Shown: piece after piece, positions 47,641 through 58,704 of the stretch
Numbering within the stretch: position 1 is the first letter of the stretch
How the letters are laid out: every line of letters begins with the position of its first letter
Origin: Klebsormidium nitens
Taxonomy: Eukaryota; Streptophyta; Klebsormidiophyceae; Klebsormidiales; Klebsormidiaceae
NCBI GenBank assembly: GCA_000708835.1
Contig: DF237071.1
Coordinates: 1-64,000 of the forward strand
Length of the DNA stretch: 64,000 nucleotides
Reading direction: 5' to 3'
Notes under the pieces: generated by a model
Told to the model about the DNA's origin: nothing
Seen by the model: the letters and a program-made list of their open reading frames with translations, nothing else
Database searches by the model: none
Program-made: the position numbers and the translations under genes

Positions 47641-50600
47641 TTACAGCTGATAGGCAAGCCGATGATACTCAAGGTACACTCCCTCATCGTTGTTCTTGAG
47701 TTGAGACACCAGATTCGAGCAATCGTTCATCATCACTTCGGGACCTGCAGGAAACACACAAATCATTTCAGTCATCAAGACCTAGACATTCAAAGGAATC
47801 TGAATATCTAAACATGAGTACATCGACGAAGTTGCGAGTTGATCCGATGATCACCCCATTTCCCCAACCACTGAATCATATCGGCCGAAGAATACCAATC
47901 AGTTGCTCGCAAATCTGCATCATGTTGGGCCGGTTATTTGTAGTTTTATATCGAACACCCAATGCCACATACGAAGCCAAAACAAACCAGCATTTCATTT
48001 GCACAGGGGCACTGCAAAAACGGCAACGGAAAAGAGGAGCTTGGACGAGCGGAGCTGTCATTACCGGCACAGCAAATGGCAACCCTCGTCGAAGCCTTCT
48101 CATTTACGATGATGCTTTCGAGGGCAGTCCTGAGGTCGGGGCGCCCCTGCTCGATGTTGACTTCCAGGCCCAACTCGTTGAAGCTGACTCTTGTGGTAGA
48201 CTGCAAGGAAAGCCAAAAAGAAGCGGTTAAAAACGCGGTTAACAAGGTTATTTTATGCGTCCAAGGGACTGGAATGGATCGCTTCAAACGAACAGGGCCG
48301 CTCTCTTCTCCTCGAGCGTTGCCTGACGATGTCCCTAAAATTAGAAGGGCGGCGTCCCCTGACGTTGATCTCCAGCGACATACAGCCCGTAAAAGAGGCC
48401 AGAGCGTCGCTGCGAAAAAGGTGACCACGTGCAACTTTTGGGCGATCGCCACCGCAGAAGAGTGCCGGGAAACGTTCTGCCGACGCCGACTTCCAACATG
48501 GAGCGCCAATCTTTGTTTGCACGGTTCTACGCCTATCTGATCCCTTCTGTCTGTCGAGCTTGCGTTGCTTGCAAATCGAGCCACGAGTTGCGGCGCGCTT
48601 ACGACGGACGGGTGATCGGGGCTCTCGTACACGTCCTCAGCGGACGCCAGCTGTGACGCTTGGATGACGTCGTCCCTTCTGTAGCGCAAATACCTGCAAA
48701 GATAGTATTAACATAAGTACGCAGACTATGTATCGGCAAACTAGCTTAAAAGTCCTAGCGCTTCCGGGTTCAGAATATTTTGAAAGCGATCCAGACAGTT
48801 TGAGACAGGAACCCCACGGGAGCACAAGGTGTGCCAAACAAAAAGTCAACACGTCAACTCAACAAGAATCAAGAGACGGTCCAGTTCGTTCTGCCCGAGT
48901 GATTTTGGTCTCGCTTTTGTAACCTGGCGTTAAGTTTTGGACATGGGACAGAGTTCCGGATTTGGCACGAACAGCAATCTCTTTCTTCAGTGCCGGGCAG
49001 GGGAAGGCAGTCCATCTTGAATGTCAGCCAAAGGAATATAACAGGGCGCCTTTGCCTTGATCAGAGCAAAACCGGATCATTCCGCTCCGGAAAGTGGCGG
49101 ACGAGCCGCAGCTAGGCCACGGTTCAAAGCCGGGGTCACAGAGATCAGGAGCTCATTTCCGTACATATCGGAGCAGTTTCCTAACAATTCGAACCTGTTC
49201 TCTGCAAATCGACCCTGATATCGGCCCTGAACCGGGGCCTAGCTCCGGTTTTCCCGGAGTGGAAGGATCCGGTTCGGCTCCGGTGTAAAGCGAAGGCGCC
49301 CTGTGCGTTCAGAAGTTGGTCACTGACCTGTAGAGGTGCCTGGGGAAAATCACCACAGCTACTGGCAGCCCGATCGACGTAACGGAGAGCAGAACGGTGT
49401 AGAACAGACCCGCCTGCCAATGAAGGGCGAATGCTCATTCAAAGCTTCACAAAGGTAGCCTTAACCGAAGCGGTTGTCGAAGATTTCAATCCAGAATCCT
49501 TCAGCTGATCCTTGATCAAACTGTGAAAGCCGGAGATCCGTGAAATGGACGTCAAAAGTTTCTATGCAATTGCAGATATAGTCACTGACAAGCTTTGTTT
49601 AGTTGCACCTCCTTTGAGCTTGGATGTCGAAGCAGAAAACATGAAGCACTCTCACCTCGGAATCTGCCCTAAACTGAGATTAGTAAAAAGCTGTTCAGAG
49701 ACGCTAGAAACGTTTGCAAAAAGCGGCTCTTGCTTTTACCTGCCAGTATTTTGGTCTGGTGAAGTACGTCTCCACGTACTCCGAGTAGAAGCTCTGGCAA
49801 AGAACCAGGCCACACCAGCCGCCGATCCACGTCATCACGATTACAAGGAGCGTCTCCAGCTCGTTGAAGGACTTGGGCTGAATCGGCCTGTACGTGGAGT
49901 AAACCAGGTTAGTGAGATCAGATTTCGATGCGGTGCACATCCATTCGCCTTTTTCGGACTTGTGTCTCGCTTCTTAAAAGCAAAGCGCATTCCAAGGTGA
50001 AACAGCTTGACCCATCACGGCAAAACTTACCAACCGGACGAATCTGGTCTCCGCTCTTTCTGTGCCGCGCGTCAGGCGGTGGCTATATTGATCTCCAGTT
50101 TCAATACGAGTCGGCGTCGGAACAGAAAGAAACGGAACGGAATAGAACGTTCTCTTAAGAACAACTCTATTTCGATGAAGCCGTAACGAATTCTCACCTC
50201 GCGTAATCCCAGAAGAAGCTGGACGCCCCTGAAATCATGACGTCACCACAGCGCTGTGATTCAGCCGGGGCGCTACTAGACTTTCCAGCATCAACGTTAG
50301 TCGTCTCCGGCACTTCACGACCCACGTCTACGTTGAATTTGGAGCTTTTGAAGCTTGGGTTCGCCGTTGGTACCGTGGACTCTTCGCCGGTGTAGAAGAG
50401 ACGGGCGCTGAGCCACTTCTCCCTGTAGAAGACGACAAGAGAGGTGATCTAATGTGAGGCAAGAGGCTTCAGATTAGTTAGAGGCCGGAAGCCGCGTCAG
50501 AACGACTCTACACCGGATCTAGGATCAGCGTAGCAATTCTTGATGACAAACTAAGGTGGCGAAAGGAAGCTGAGAAGCAGAGAAGACGTCGCAACTAAAA

Positions 50601-53600
50601 GTCACGGCTAAAGTTGGTTTGCGCGGATTTATCAGGACGGAGTTCCTAAACGAAGTCGAATGCCTCGAAAAATTCCGAAAAGGGCTTTGAGGTAACGTCA
50701 CTAACAGCCGTGTGACTGCAAATGGATCTGACAAGCGGAAATGGAAGCCCTTCATATCAGTTCAGTATTATTGAAAAGCGCCTACTCCAACACTTACTGA
50801 GTTTCTACCGAATCCGTACGCTTTAGGATGTCAACAAGCGCTCACTGTAACGCGGCCGCCATGTCCCTCGTGAGAAGATGGAACTCCGCCTTGTGACGGG
50901 CACACCAGTACAGAACCACGTGCTTAGGTACGTCATCCTGCGAGCCAGCCCCGCGCGCGGAGAGCATGTCTTGCAGGAGCGAGATGAGCGGCACAACCTG
51001 TAGAGAGGAGCATAAAAAATAGAGGAATCTGGGCGAAAAGTGTGTTCATGCTCCTACCAAACCTGGGCGGATTGGGTGGAGCCAAGTAACAAAACTTTCG
51101 CTCTGTGAAAGTACCTGGAAGATGCGACTACTGTAGGTTCAAGCATGATATACTGTGCACAAAATTCTCTAGCGCTAACCGGCGCGAGCTAAGCATATGC
51201 TTTGCGCGAGCCTCCGTCAATCGGAGACACATCATGATCGAGATTTTAGTGTTCAAGGTACTACATGATCACTTTCTGCCGATCAATCTGGAATCCATAG
51301 CTCTTTAACCTCTCGCTTTCCGAGCATGTTCTCACGAATTGTGTGTCGAGTTTTTCAGAGCTCCAAAGGATCGATCGCTGAAAGGTATAGAGGGAATTTC
51401 GGGGAGTCGTTTTCACCCCAATGCCGCCCACGTGGAGGTTTTTGGACAAGACCGGTAATTAACCTTGCTAAAGGCTGGTTAATGCCCGTCAGTTTATAGG
51501 AAAGAAATCATTTCTTAAACAGCCCATAAAAATAATTGGTTTTCGACCGACAAGAAAAACTTCACTCGTGTGATCGACGAGTTTCGGGGAGTTGTTCTCA
51601 CCCCGATGCCGCCTGCGTAGAGATGGACGACGTCGTATTTGCGCCACTGGAAGGAGGTCTCGCCTCCAAACGGGCCGCTGAGCCGCACCGCCAGTACCTC
51701 TCCGTTCTTCAAGCGGTCGATGAATTCCTGGAACGAGAGAAGAGGTTCATTTATCTTCCCTCATACTGTTAATTCGTAATATAATAAGTAGGAAACTTCA
51801 AAAGAGTCGCAAGGTGCATGAGGGCCCTCCGTTCGAGCATTCCGCCGAACCCACTGCTCGAGGTCCTAGATTGAGGGCTGCTAAGGCTGGGTCAGAATGA
51901 AAACCAAACCGAGCAGAAAACTCTGATCAAGCTAACCAAAGCAATGCGAGACACCTTCAAAGGTGTCTCCTGGATACAGTCCACAGAAGCGGTTCCCGCA
52001 CTGCGCGCCGTTCGTGCAGGCACACCGTTTCGGTCAAGCTAACCCAAAATTGCAGGCTGGTAACCCATTTTCGCCAGTTCGAAAAATTCTCCTGATCACA
52101 GTCTCTGAAAGCGCGTGCGCTACGGCGACGTGACGCGGCCGCGCGCGCAATAGCAACCTGACGCGACGCGTGCGCACCCGGACGCGCGCGCACTCACCGC
52201 TGTCCACTTTCCGTAGCGCTTCATGCTGATCAGGATCTCCTGGCTGCCGCCATCCAATGGGCACGCAGAAATCGTATCACCCTTCGCGATGCTGAACGGG
52301 TGGTACTGCCAGCGACTAATGTCTGGGAAGGCCACGTAGATGTCTTGCAGAGGGCTCAGCTTTATGTTCTGTATGCACAGACGGCTTAAAATTGGTGCAC
52401 GCACGTGTTACTAGTCAGAACCGCGCAACGAATTATCTGGGCTCATGAAAGGAAGGTCCAAAAGGGTCGGGGTACGAATCACAGGGGCCGTGGATTACGC
52501 CACAAATGACGCAAATGAAAAGTTGCGAGTTAGCAATTCGCGTTACGCGAGGGAAAGTGGGTAAACAGATTCTGATGCGCGTCGCGGAGGCAAAAGGGCC
52601 CCCGGAACGGTGGCAGCAGCAGATAGGTTCGAGGGAGTGACGGGATGAAGCAGAGATGTTCGTCAATAAGACACAGAGCTTTTTCACGACCATTCGAGTC
52701 TGCTTCAGCGGTATCCGGAGCTCGTCATTCGTCAACCGTTTGGTCAGACGAATCTGAAAGGATGCATCTAACCCGGCAGCTTACATACCTTGTCGACCGA
52801 AAGTTTGATCATGACAACCGAGTCTTCTTCGCAGACGCCCTTTGCGATCGCTGTCGACGTGTTCTGGATCTGGCAAAGCCTGACTGCCAGGTCAGCCGCG
52901 TACAGAAGCAGGCCTGCGCAGCAAATGTAAATACTTCTTCTCAAACCCAGAAGCACTCAGGGAACAGAGAATTGCAAAAACCGAACTTCGACAAAGCGCA
53001 CCTTGCGTCGGTATAGATCCTGGTATAATCTAGGCAGGCAAGCTGACAGCTGATCTCGTCTGAAGGCGTTGTACTCGTTGGGAGGACCGAACACAAAACG
53101 GCACTGATCGAGCTTTGTTACTTTGCACAAGTCACTCCTGAGGAGATGCAATCATTTCCGGTTTTCGATTTGGGCAGAATTGCTCACCTGGGAGCCAGCA
53201 AGCCCACATCCAGTAGTAGTGCATCTGAGCGAAAATGATGAAGCCCACGAACCCGATGAAGTGTGTTTTGTAGAAGAGCTGCACAATCAGCGTCCGACAG
53301 AAAGTCTGGTCATGTGCACCCTTTCACAGGCAGGTCGAAAGCATGTTGTGACGGTCTGAGCAATTCAATTTCCAGCTTCTACTTGAAGAGTCCAGATTCG
53401 ATTCAGCTACATAAAGAAACCCTGCCTGTCCTTTGATCCTGGCAGAGCGATTCTGTCAGGCCGATCAAAGCAAGCGAACCGTCTTTGAGCATTTCTCAAT
53501 CGATTCGAAAGCAAGGCAAGATGCCCGACCCCGGCCCCTACCTCGAAGTACTTGCGACGGATCCAGTCGAGGGATGTGAACCAGAGAGCGAGTCCAAAGA

Positions 53601-56600
53601 ACCAGGCGATAGAGCCGGCGAAGAGGTTGATGGAATAACGCTGGCCCCAGTCGAAGAACTCGTGGAGGAATCTGGGACAAAACGTATTGGAGCTATTCAG
53701 CGAAAGCGCGGCCACTTTTCGGTCACCCGTCGGAAAGCTCTGGAGTTCAAATCGTCTGATTCCTTGATTGCTGTATGCTTTTTGTCACGAAACTATGACA
53801 AGTGGAGCTAGAGCAATCGAAAAGACAAGAGACAAACCCAGCAAAGGATTCCTCTGCCAAGGCTTTTTGACTCATTAATACCACAGCAAGCATGTCGAGT
53901 ATGACACAACAACGAAAGCGAGGGGTCAAGTAAAAGTGAGTCGAGTACGGCTGACTCACTTGATTTCTGGGTTAGCGATCCAGTAGAGATAGTAAAAGAG
54001 GGCGTGCGCAGTCGTGGTCCACATGGCCACGTGTCCCAACCACCTGCGAAGAGAGTCATTTTGGCTCTTCTTTTCTGTACAAAGCTTCAGTTGGATCACC
54101 TACTTCAGAGTCGCAGGTTCATGACGGCGAAAGGTCTTGAGAAAGGAGCATTCACAGCTCAAATGAACAGCGTATTTGGAGAAGCCCGGTCGAAGTCAAT
54201 CTTCTACAGCGTGCTAACCGAGTCAGCATCTTCTGATGTTTTGAATTTTCAAGTCAGTTAGAACCGTTCGGAGAACATTGAAGCATGCCAGGAATACTGA
54301 AGAGTTGGATAGTCAAAAAGAGGAGAAGTAAGGTTTTTCAGACATCAAAAAAAGGTCATCGGGACATGTTTCCTTTCTTTCTCTGAGCATGTACAAGCAT
54401 GTCTGTAGTGGAAAAGAAGCTCGCCTGTGGTATCGAATGAGGTGCGGGAAGGGAATGCCGAACATGTAGTTCAGGAACGAGCTGTGGGAGATCGGGAAGA
54501 ACAGGAGGGCAAAGTCCACGAACAGTATCCAACCCCAGGCAATGGCAATCCTGTAAGGAAGAAGGGCAATTCCCATCAGCTGGCGAGCACGGAAATAGCA
54601 AGCAAGACAAAGAAGGGCAGACGGTCAGATTTGTAATAACGCTAGAAACAAGAGAAGGGTCTCGTGAAGGGCCCAAACGCAACTTCAGAATTCTCCGGAA
54701 CTTTCGATTGTCGAGCAGACTTTGGAAAATGGCGAGTTTTGAACATCCGGAAAGCCAAGTAGACTGGGGATTCAGATTCTCGACGTACCTGTCGAGCGCG
54801 TATACGCTCTTGGGTACGTTGTAGTAGAGACCAAGCGCGTCCCCTGCAACAGGATTGAGATGAAATCTGATCGAAGCTACGTTCTTAGACAGGGAAGAGC
54901 AAAATTTTTGCCAACTGGTGTAATCCATTTGTACGATGCAGTATTTATAGGTCCTCTCCGGAGAGGTTAAAATTTGTATATCCTATAGTTAATATAAGAG
55001 GCCTTTGGGTTGCCCAGGAAACCATATATCAGCAGTATCAACTGATTGTATAAAAGTACCTCCTAATACTTCAGGTATTTCTTTGTGATTAAAGTAGACA
55101 CGTAAGCCTGGTTTGCTCATATTCTTCGAAAGAATCAGAGAAGATTCGTATAGACTCTTTCAAACGAGAAATAAGTAGGACTTCCAGCATTTTTTCAAAA
55201 TTCGTCCGAATTATCTGCAGCATGTTTGTCACTGTATATCGACGCCAAAGGGTCAGTTAGGGGGAGCTCAGAGGAAAGAGTGCCTTACACGCGTCGAATC
55301 GACCCTGGTAGTAAGTCATGTGGCTCCATAGGCAGACGAAGTGGGCCGCGATCCAGCTCGCGATCAGCAGGAACTCGCTCAGAGACATGCCGGAATAACA
55401 CCAGAGCCAAAACCGGCGGGGCGGGATTTCCCAGGCGAATATACGCCGGACCTGCACAAGAACACCCTTCTTTTTAAGGTTTTCGCTCTTGATAATGAGT
55501 CGAACCAGGGGTTGACCACGTTTTTCTTGGTATAAGGGCAGTTAAGATCAGCCAGAAAACAGGCTCGGTTGAACTTGGTCTCTCTTCGTGAAACGTATGG
55601 GCCATATATGAAACGCAGTAAAGCTGAAGAAGGTGCAAGTTGTGCAGTTCGCTTTTTGCACGGAATACTTTACTTTCAGCAGCTATTATGTACACAGGAA
55701 GCGGTGCTGAATATGAACCCGTTATGCTGGACATCTGCTGCCATAAAGGTGCCAATCGCAAGCATCTAAGAACCGACAAGTAATTCCAAACAAGGTCCGC
55801 AAAACGCATTAACCTGAAGCTCAAAGTGCAGACTACAGTGACCCGCTCAATAGCCAAGCTCATCATTCCTCACCCACTCAAGTCCTTCGTGGGCGGTTTA
55901 CCCAAGTACCATGTTTTTGTAGTCTGCCCGGGTCATCTCTTTTTTTGGTAGCATCCGAGCGAGGGAGATGCAGACGGCGGCAACTAGAGGCGGCGCGATG
56001 CAGGTGATTGCAAAGAGGGCGTCCCAGCCGTAGACGACGTAGTAACCTGGTTCCATCATATGGTTCCTGTGATAGGAAGGACAATCACCTGTTCAGAGTC
56101 CCGTACACACGACCTCAGCAAAGAGGAACAGAGGAAACCAGCCTCTGAGTATTTAAAACTCTCATGGACAAACCGCTGTGGAGGTTCAAACACGGAGTGA
56201 TCTTATAAAGCCTCTTGATTCGGTAAAGACAATTTCGTATGTATCAGCATCTTGAGATGAAGCAAAGAGTAGACCAGTTTTTAATGTGAGTGGATCCACT
56301 AGAGCTTATGAAGACAGCGTACAAAGTGCCTTCACTTCATTAGAACGCCCTTGACAACCGCCAACAGCCATCAATCTGCAAGATCAAGTGAGATCTGCCG
56401 CCACTAGCACTAGATCAGTGTTTGAGCGCGGAAACCTTGCGAGCTTTAAAGGACGCAGTAAGCCAGATGTCTTAGGAAGAAAGCTGATCAAATGGCTGCG
56501 ATACTTGAGCCTCAGCCCAAGTCACTACTAGCAATAGATCAGTGTTTGAGCTCGCAAAGCTTGATAGCTTCATTAAGAACGCAGTTGTACAACCTCAATC

Positions 56601-56857
56601 TCATCTGACTTAGAAGAAAATATGATCAAATGGCTGCCTTACCTGAGCTCCAGCCCAAGTCGCACGTCTTCCCAGAACTTGCCCTTTATGTGCACCCAAC
56701 ACCACGTGGGCAGGTTAAAGGTGATCTGCCAGAACACGAAGACGAGCACGCACGCCCAAGCGATTGCGATCAGCACCGAGCGCAGGATGCTGCAGAGTAG
56801 CAGCAAACCGCTCGAGTGTTCTCTTGAGGGAAGAACCTCCCCTTTAAGGTTCTCCAT
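47641..56857 (-). CDS. FRO: Ferric-chelate reductase (FRO family), 18 exons, 794 aa
   Basis: Exons on the minus strand: 56643-56857, 55910-56066, 55289-55451, 54789-54843, 54425-54550, 53960-54043, 53542-53671, 53188-53278, 52789-52913, 52198-52368, 51602-51727, 50846-50997, 50198-50422, 49740-49887, 49328-49413, 48603-48693, 48065-48200 and 47641-47744; all joins keep frame (2385 bp). About seven membrane segments precede the cytosolic part. Two histidine pairs, each 14 residues apart, fit a bis-heme core: H238/H252 (YHRWLGH...TAHAL) and H316/H330 (KTHFIGF...QMHYY). The FAD motif HPFS is at 405-408, NAD(P)H binding is GGIG (478-481), and AGPEVM is near the end. Two extra membrane segments lie at about 610-680, as in plant FROs. 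The enzyme moves electrons from NAD(P)H to ferric iron or copper across a membrane. An in-frame TAA upstream makes the ATG at 56857 the first possible start, unless a 5' exon is spliced at 56905. Intron 5 uses a GC donor; intron 16 is stop-free. Confidence 0.92.
51391..51442 (-). repeat. Decayed copy of the 3' border of reductase exon 11
   Basis: Exon 11 ends in YAGGIG, the NAD(P)H-binding loop, followed by GTGAGAACAACTCCCCG. About 185 bp further along intron 11 the minus strand reads [14 protein letters not shown], the same border with a GTGAAA in place of the GTGAGA donor. The flanking intron (TTTCGGGGAG on the plus strand) is duplicated too. Confidence 0.82.
56407..56660 (-). repeat. Tandem duplication over the 3' border of reductase exon 1
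   Basis: Two units of about 125-139 bp. The right one contains the true exon 1 end (56643) and donor; the left one contains a copy of that end at about 56501-56521. Both share GATCAGTGTTTGAGC at their left side and GATCAAATGGCTGC before the border (56485 and 56624). In the copy the donor is damaged (GAGG then CTCAAG). Confidence 0.82.
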
Positions 56858-56926
56858 ACTGCTGACTGGCTGGAAGCCTCCGCTTACTGAGCTGGAAGCA
56901 GCCACCTGCAGTGCTACAGTGCGTTA

Positions 56927-56940
56927 GATTTATATTTAGG
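56927..56940 (-). promoter_or_regulatory. Possible TATA element of the reductase gene
   Basis: CCTAAATATAAATC on the minus strand, about 70 bp before the first ATG. It is AT-rich and well placed, but unsupported by any transcript evidence. Confidence 0.3.
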
Positions 56941-56999
56941 AGCTGCTGAGCTGTTCAGCACTAGAGGTGGAGTACGTTCAAAAATTGTGGTTTGTCATT

Positions 57000-58704
57000 C
57001 TGAGCTTCTCTAAGCACCAATTTTGGAAGCAGCAATGCTGACGGTGTGATCGCTCATAGCGCAGAAACGTAACTACCTACTCCCAACGGAGAGTGTGGGT
57101 GAACTAAGAATCGAATCTGGAAGGTTTCCAAAAGTCGCAGACGGATCTAGGTCAGGGAGCTACCTCATGTTCATGTCTTGCTTGCAATAGGGTACTGCAG
57201 CAACACTTCACTGCCTCTGCAGCCTTTGTTAACGGTGAGGTAATACCACTAGTACCTGCATCTTCTCTAAAAGAAGCCTCGTCAGCTCATGACGACTCAC
57301 TCTTCAGTGGAACACGATCGATATTTACAGATTGCATGATTGCCGTAGAATGTAATGGGTACTCTATCTCTAGTGCTATCAGCTTCCGGATGTCGCTGTT
57401 TGCACGGACATGCTCAGGTTCAGATGGTCCGTGGAAGCTAATACAAGCACCCATGTGTAATTGGAGCGTGTAAGGCGATGCCCAAATTGTTTTGACCTAT
57501 GTGTAGCTAATTTTCTACGGCGAATAAAGATCCTAATCATGCGGAAGGGGGAACATGTGCAGGTAATACTCATGCAAAGCGGGCTAAAGAGTGATACAGA
57601 TGTGACGATAGTGCGGGGGCGCAACTCATAATGGCGTATCACGTTTGTGCTGTAGCGCACCTAGTACGGTAATATGCTCATTGCTCACAGTTCTAGGTTA
57701 GCTGGGTATCTAGAAAGGCTAAATTCTAGGTAATAGCCTTGAAAGGCCGGACGGCGAGTTCATCAGGAGTTTAGCTGACAATCTTCAAGGTGCGATCGTC
57801 AGGATGCAAGTCCGCATGTCGACATCGTGCTCAGAGTAAGCATGATCATAATGTCCCGAGTGCGAGCCGACGACCGTCCGACCGCCCAGGCCGCTTCTAC
57901 CGACCCTCTGACCGACCGGTCGTCAACTCAAGTCTGGGTGGCCGAGCGACCGGTCCACTCAACCGAGAGGCCGCGGTAGGCATGGCCTAATACCGTACGT
58001 CAGAATGAGCGGTATTAGCTCGGTATTCTACACTTTCCGACCGCTTTTACCGGTACGAACGCGAGCTGGACTCTCGAGTCTGGAGTCTGGACTGTGGAGA
58101 CTCGACTCCGCGGCAGTCTGGGGTCCAAGCCCAGCTCCTACTGTCCCAGGGGCTCCTAAGAACAGCTCGGATCACACTAGATCCACTGGTGACTGGGGTA
58201 TATCATACCTAGCTGGGGTACTCGGCTACTCAAACCACAGGCATAGCCTGCGCATGCAAAAGCTATTAGCTCCAGCTAGATCAAAAAGAACGGCTCGGTT
58301 CTGTGTGATAGCTAATATACGTTACTAAGGCCGGGTGGTGTGCGCAGTACTCTTAGAACTAGTCGGCAGTGCCCGGTTGGGGTCTTTCAGTATGATCGGG
58401 GTGAATTTGAAAGATTACTGATTAGGCATGACCCCGCTAGTCCTAGATCCTGACTGCTCTCAAATATTCGCTCAACCTCAGTACTAGTCAAGCTGTTGAC
58501 AAAGACCAGGACGATGTAACACTGTAGTCTGTGTAATACGTACCCTGGTTGCTTATCACCGTACCTAGCTTGAGGGAGAGCATCTTCATTAAGGTACCCG
58601 CAAAAGAAGCTGGGCCTCAACCTCTGCTATCGTGGAGAAAGAACAAAGCCTCGTTGGCCTTTGCTGACCAGGTTCTTCCTACACAAGCTATCCTAGGGTG
58701 CCTA
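57000..58704. other. Intergenic region between divergent reductase and LTP-like genes
   Basis: No exon is visible. Around 57865-57960 there is a GC-rich stretch with repeated CGACCG and GACCGACCGG motifs. Around 58065-58110 GAGTCTGGAGTCTGGACTG repeats itself. Both look like simple local repetition. Confidence 0.45.

Noticed and set aside
47946-48689. A single 247-codon exon on the minus strand
   Set aside because: It spans two reductase exons and the open intron between them and runs past the exon 17 donor; the two-exon reading fits the family better. The open intron itself is kept as a finding.
50422-50846. Apparent one-base frame conflict between reductase exons 12 and 13
   Set aside because: Using the acceptor at TTCTACAG before GGAGAAGTGG (exon start 50422) instead of ATTAG at 50448 restores the frame and gives [13 protein letters not shown], so there is no defect.
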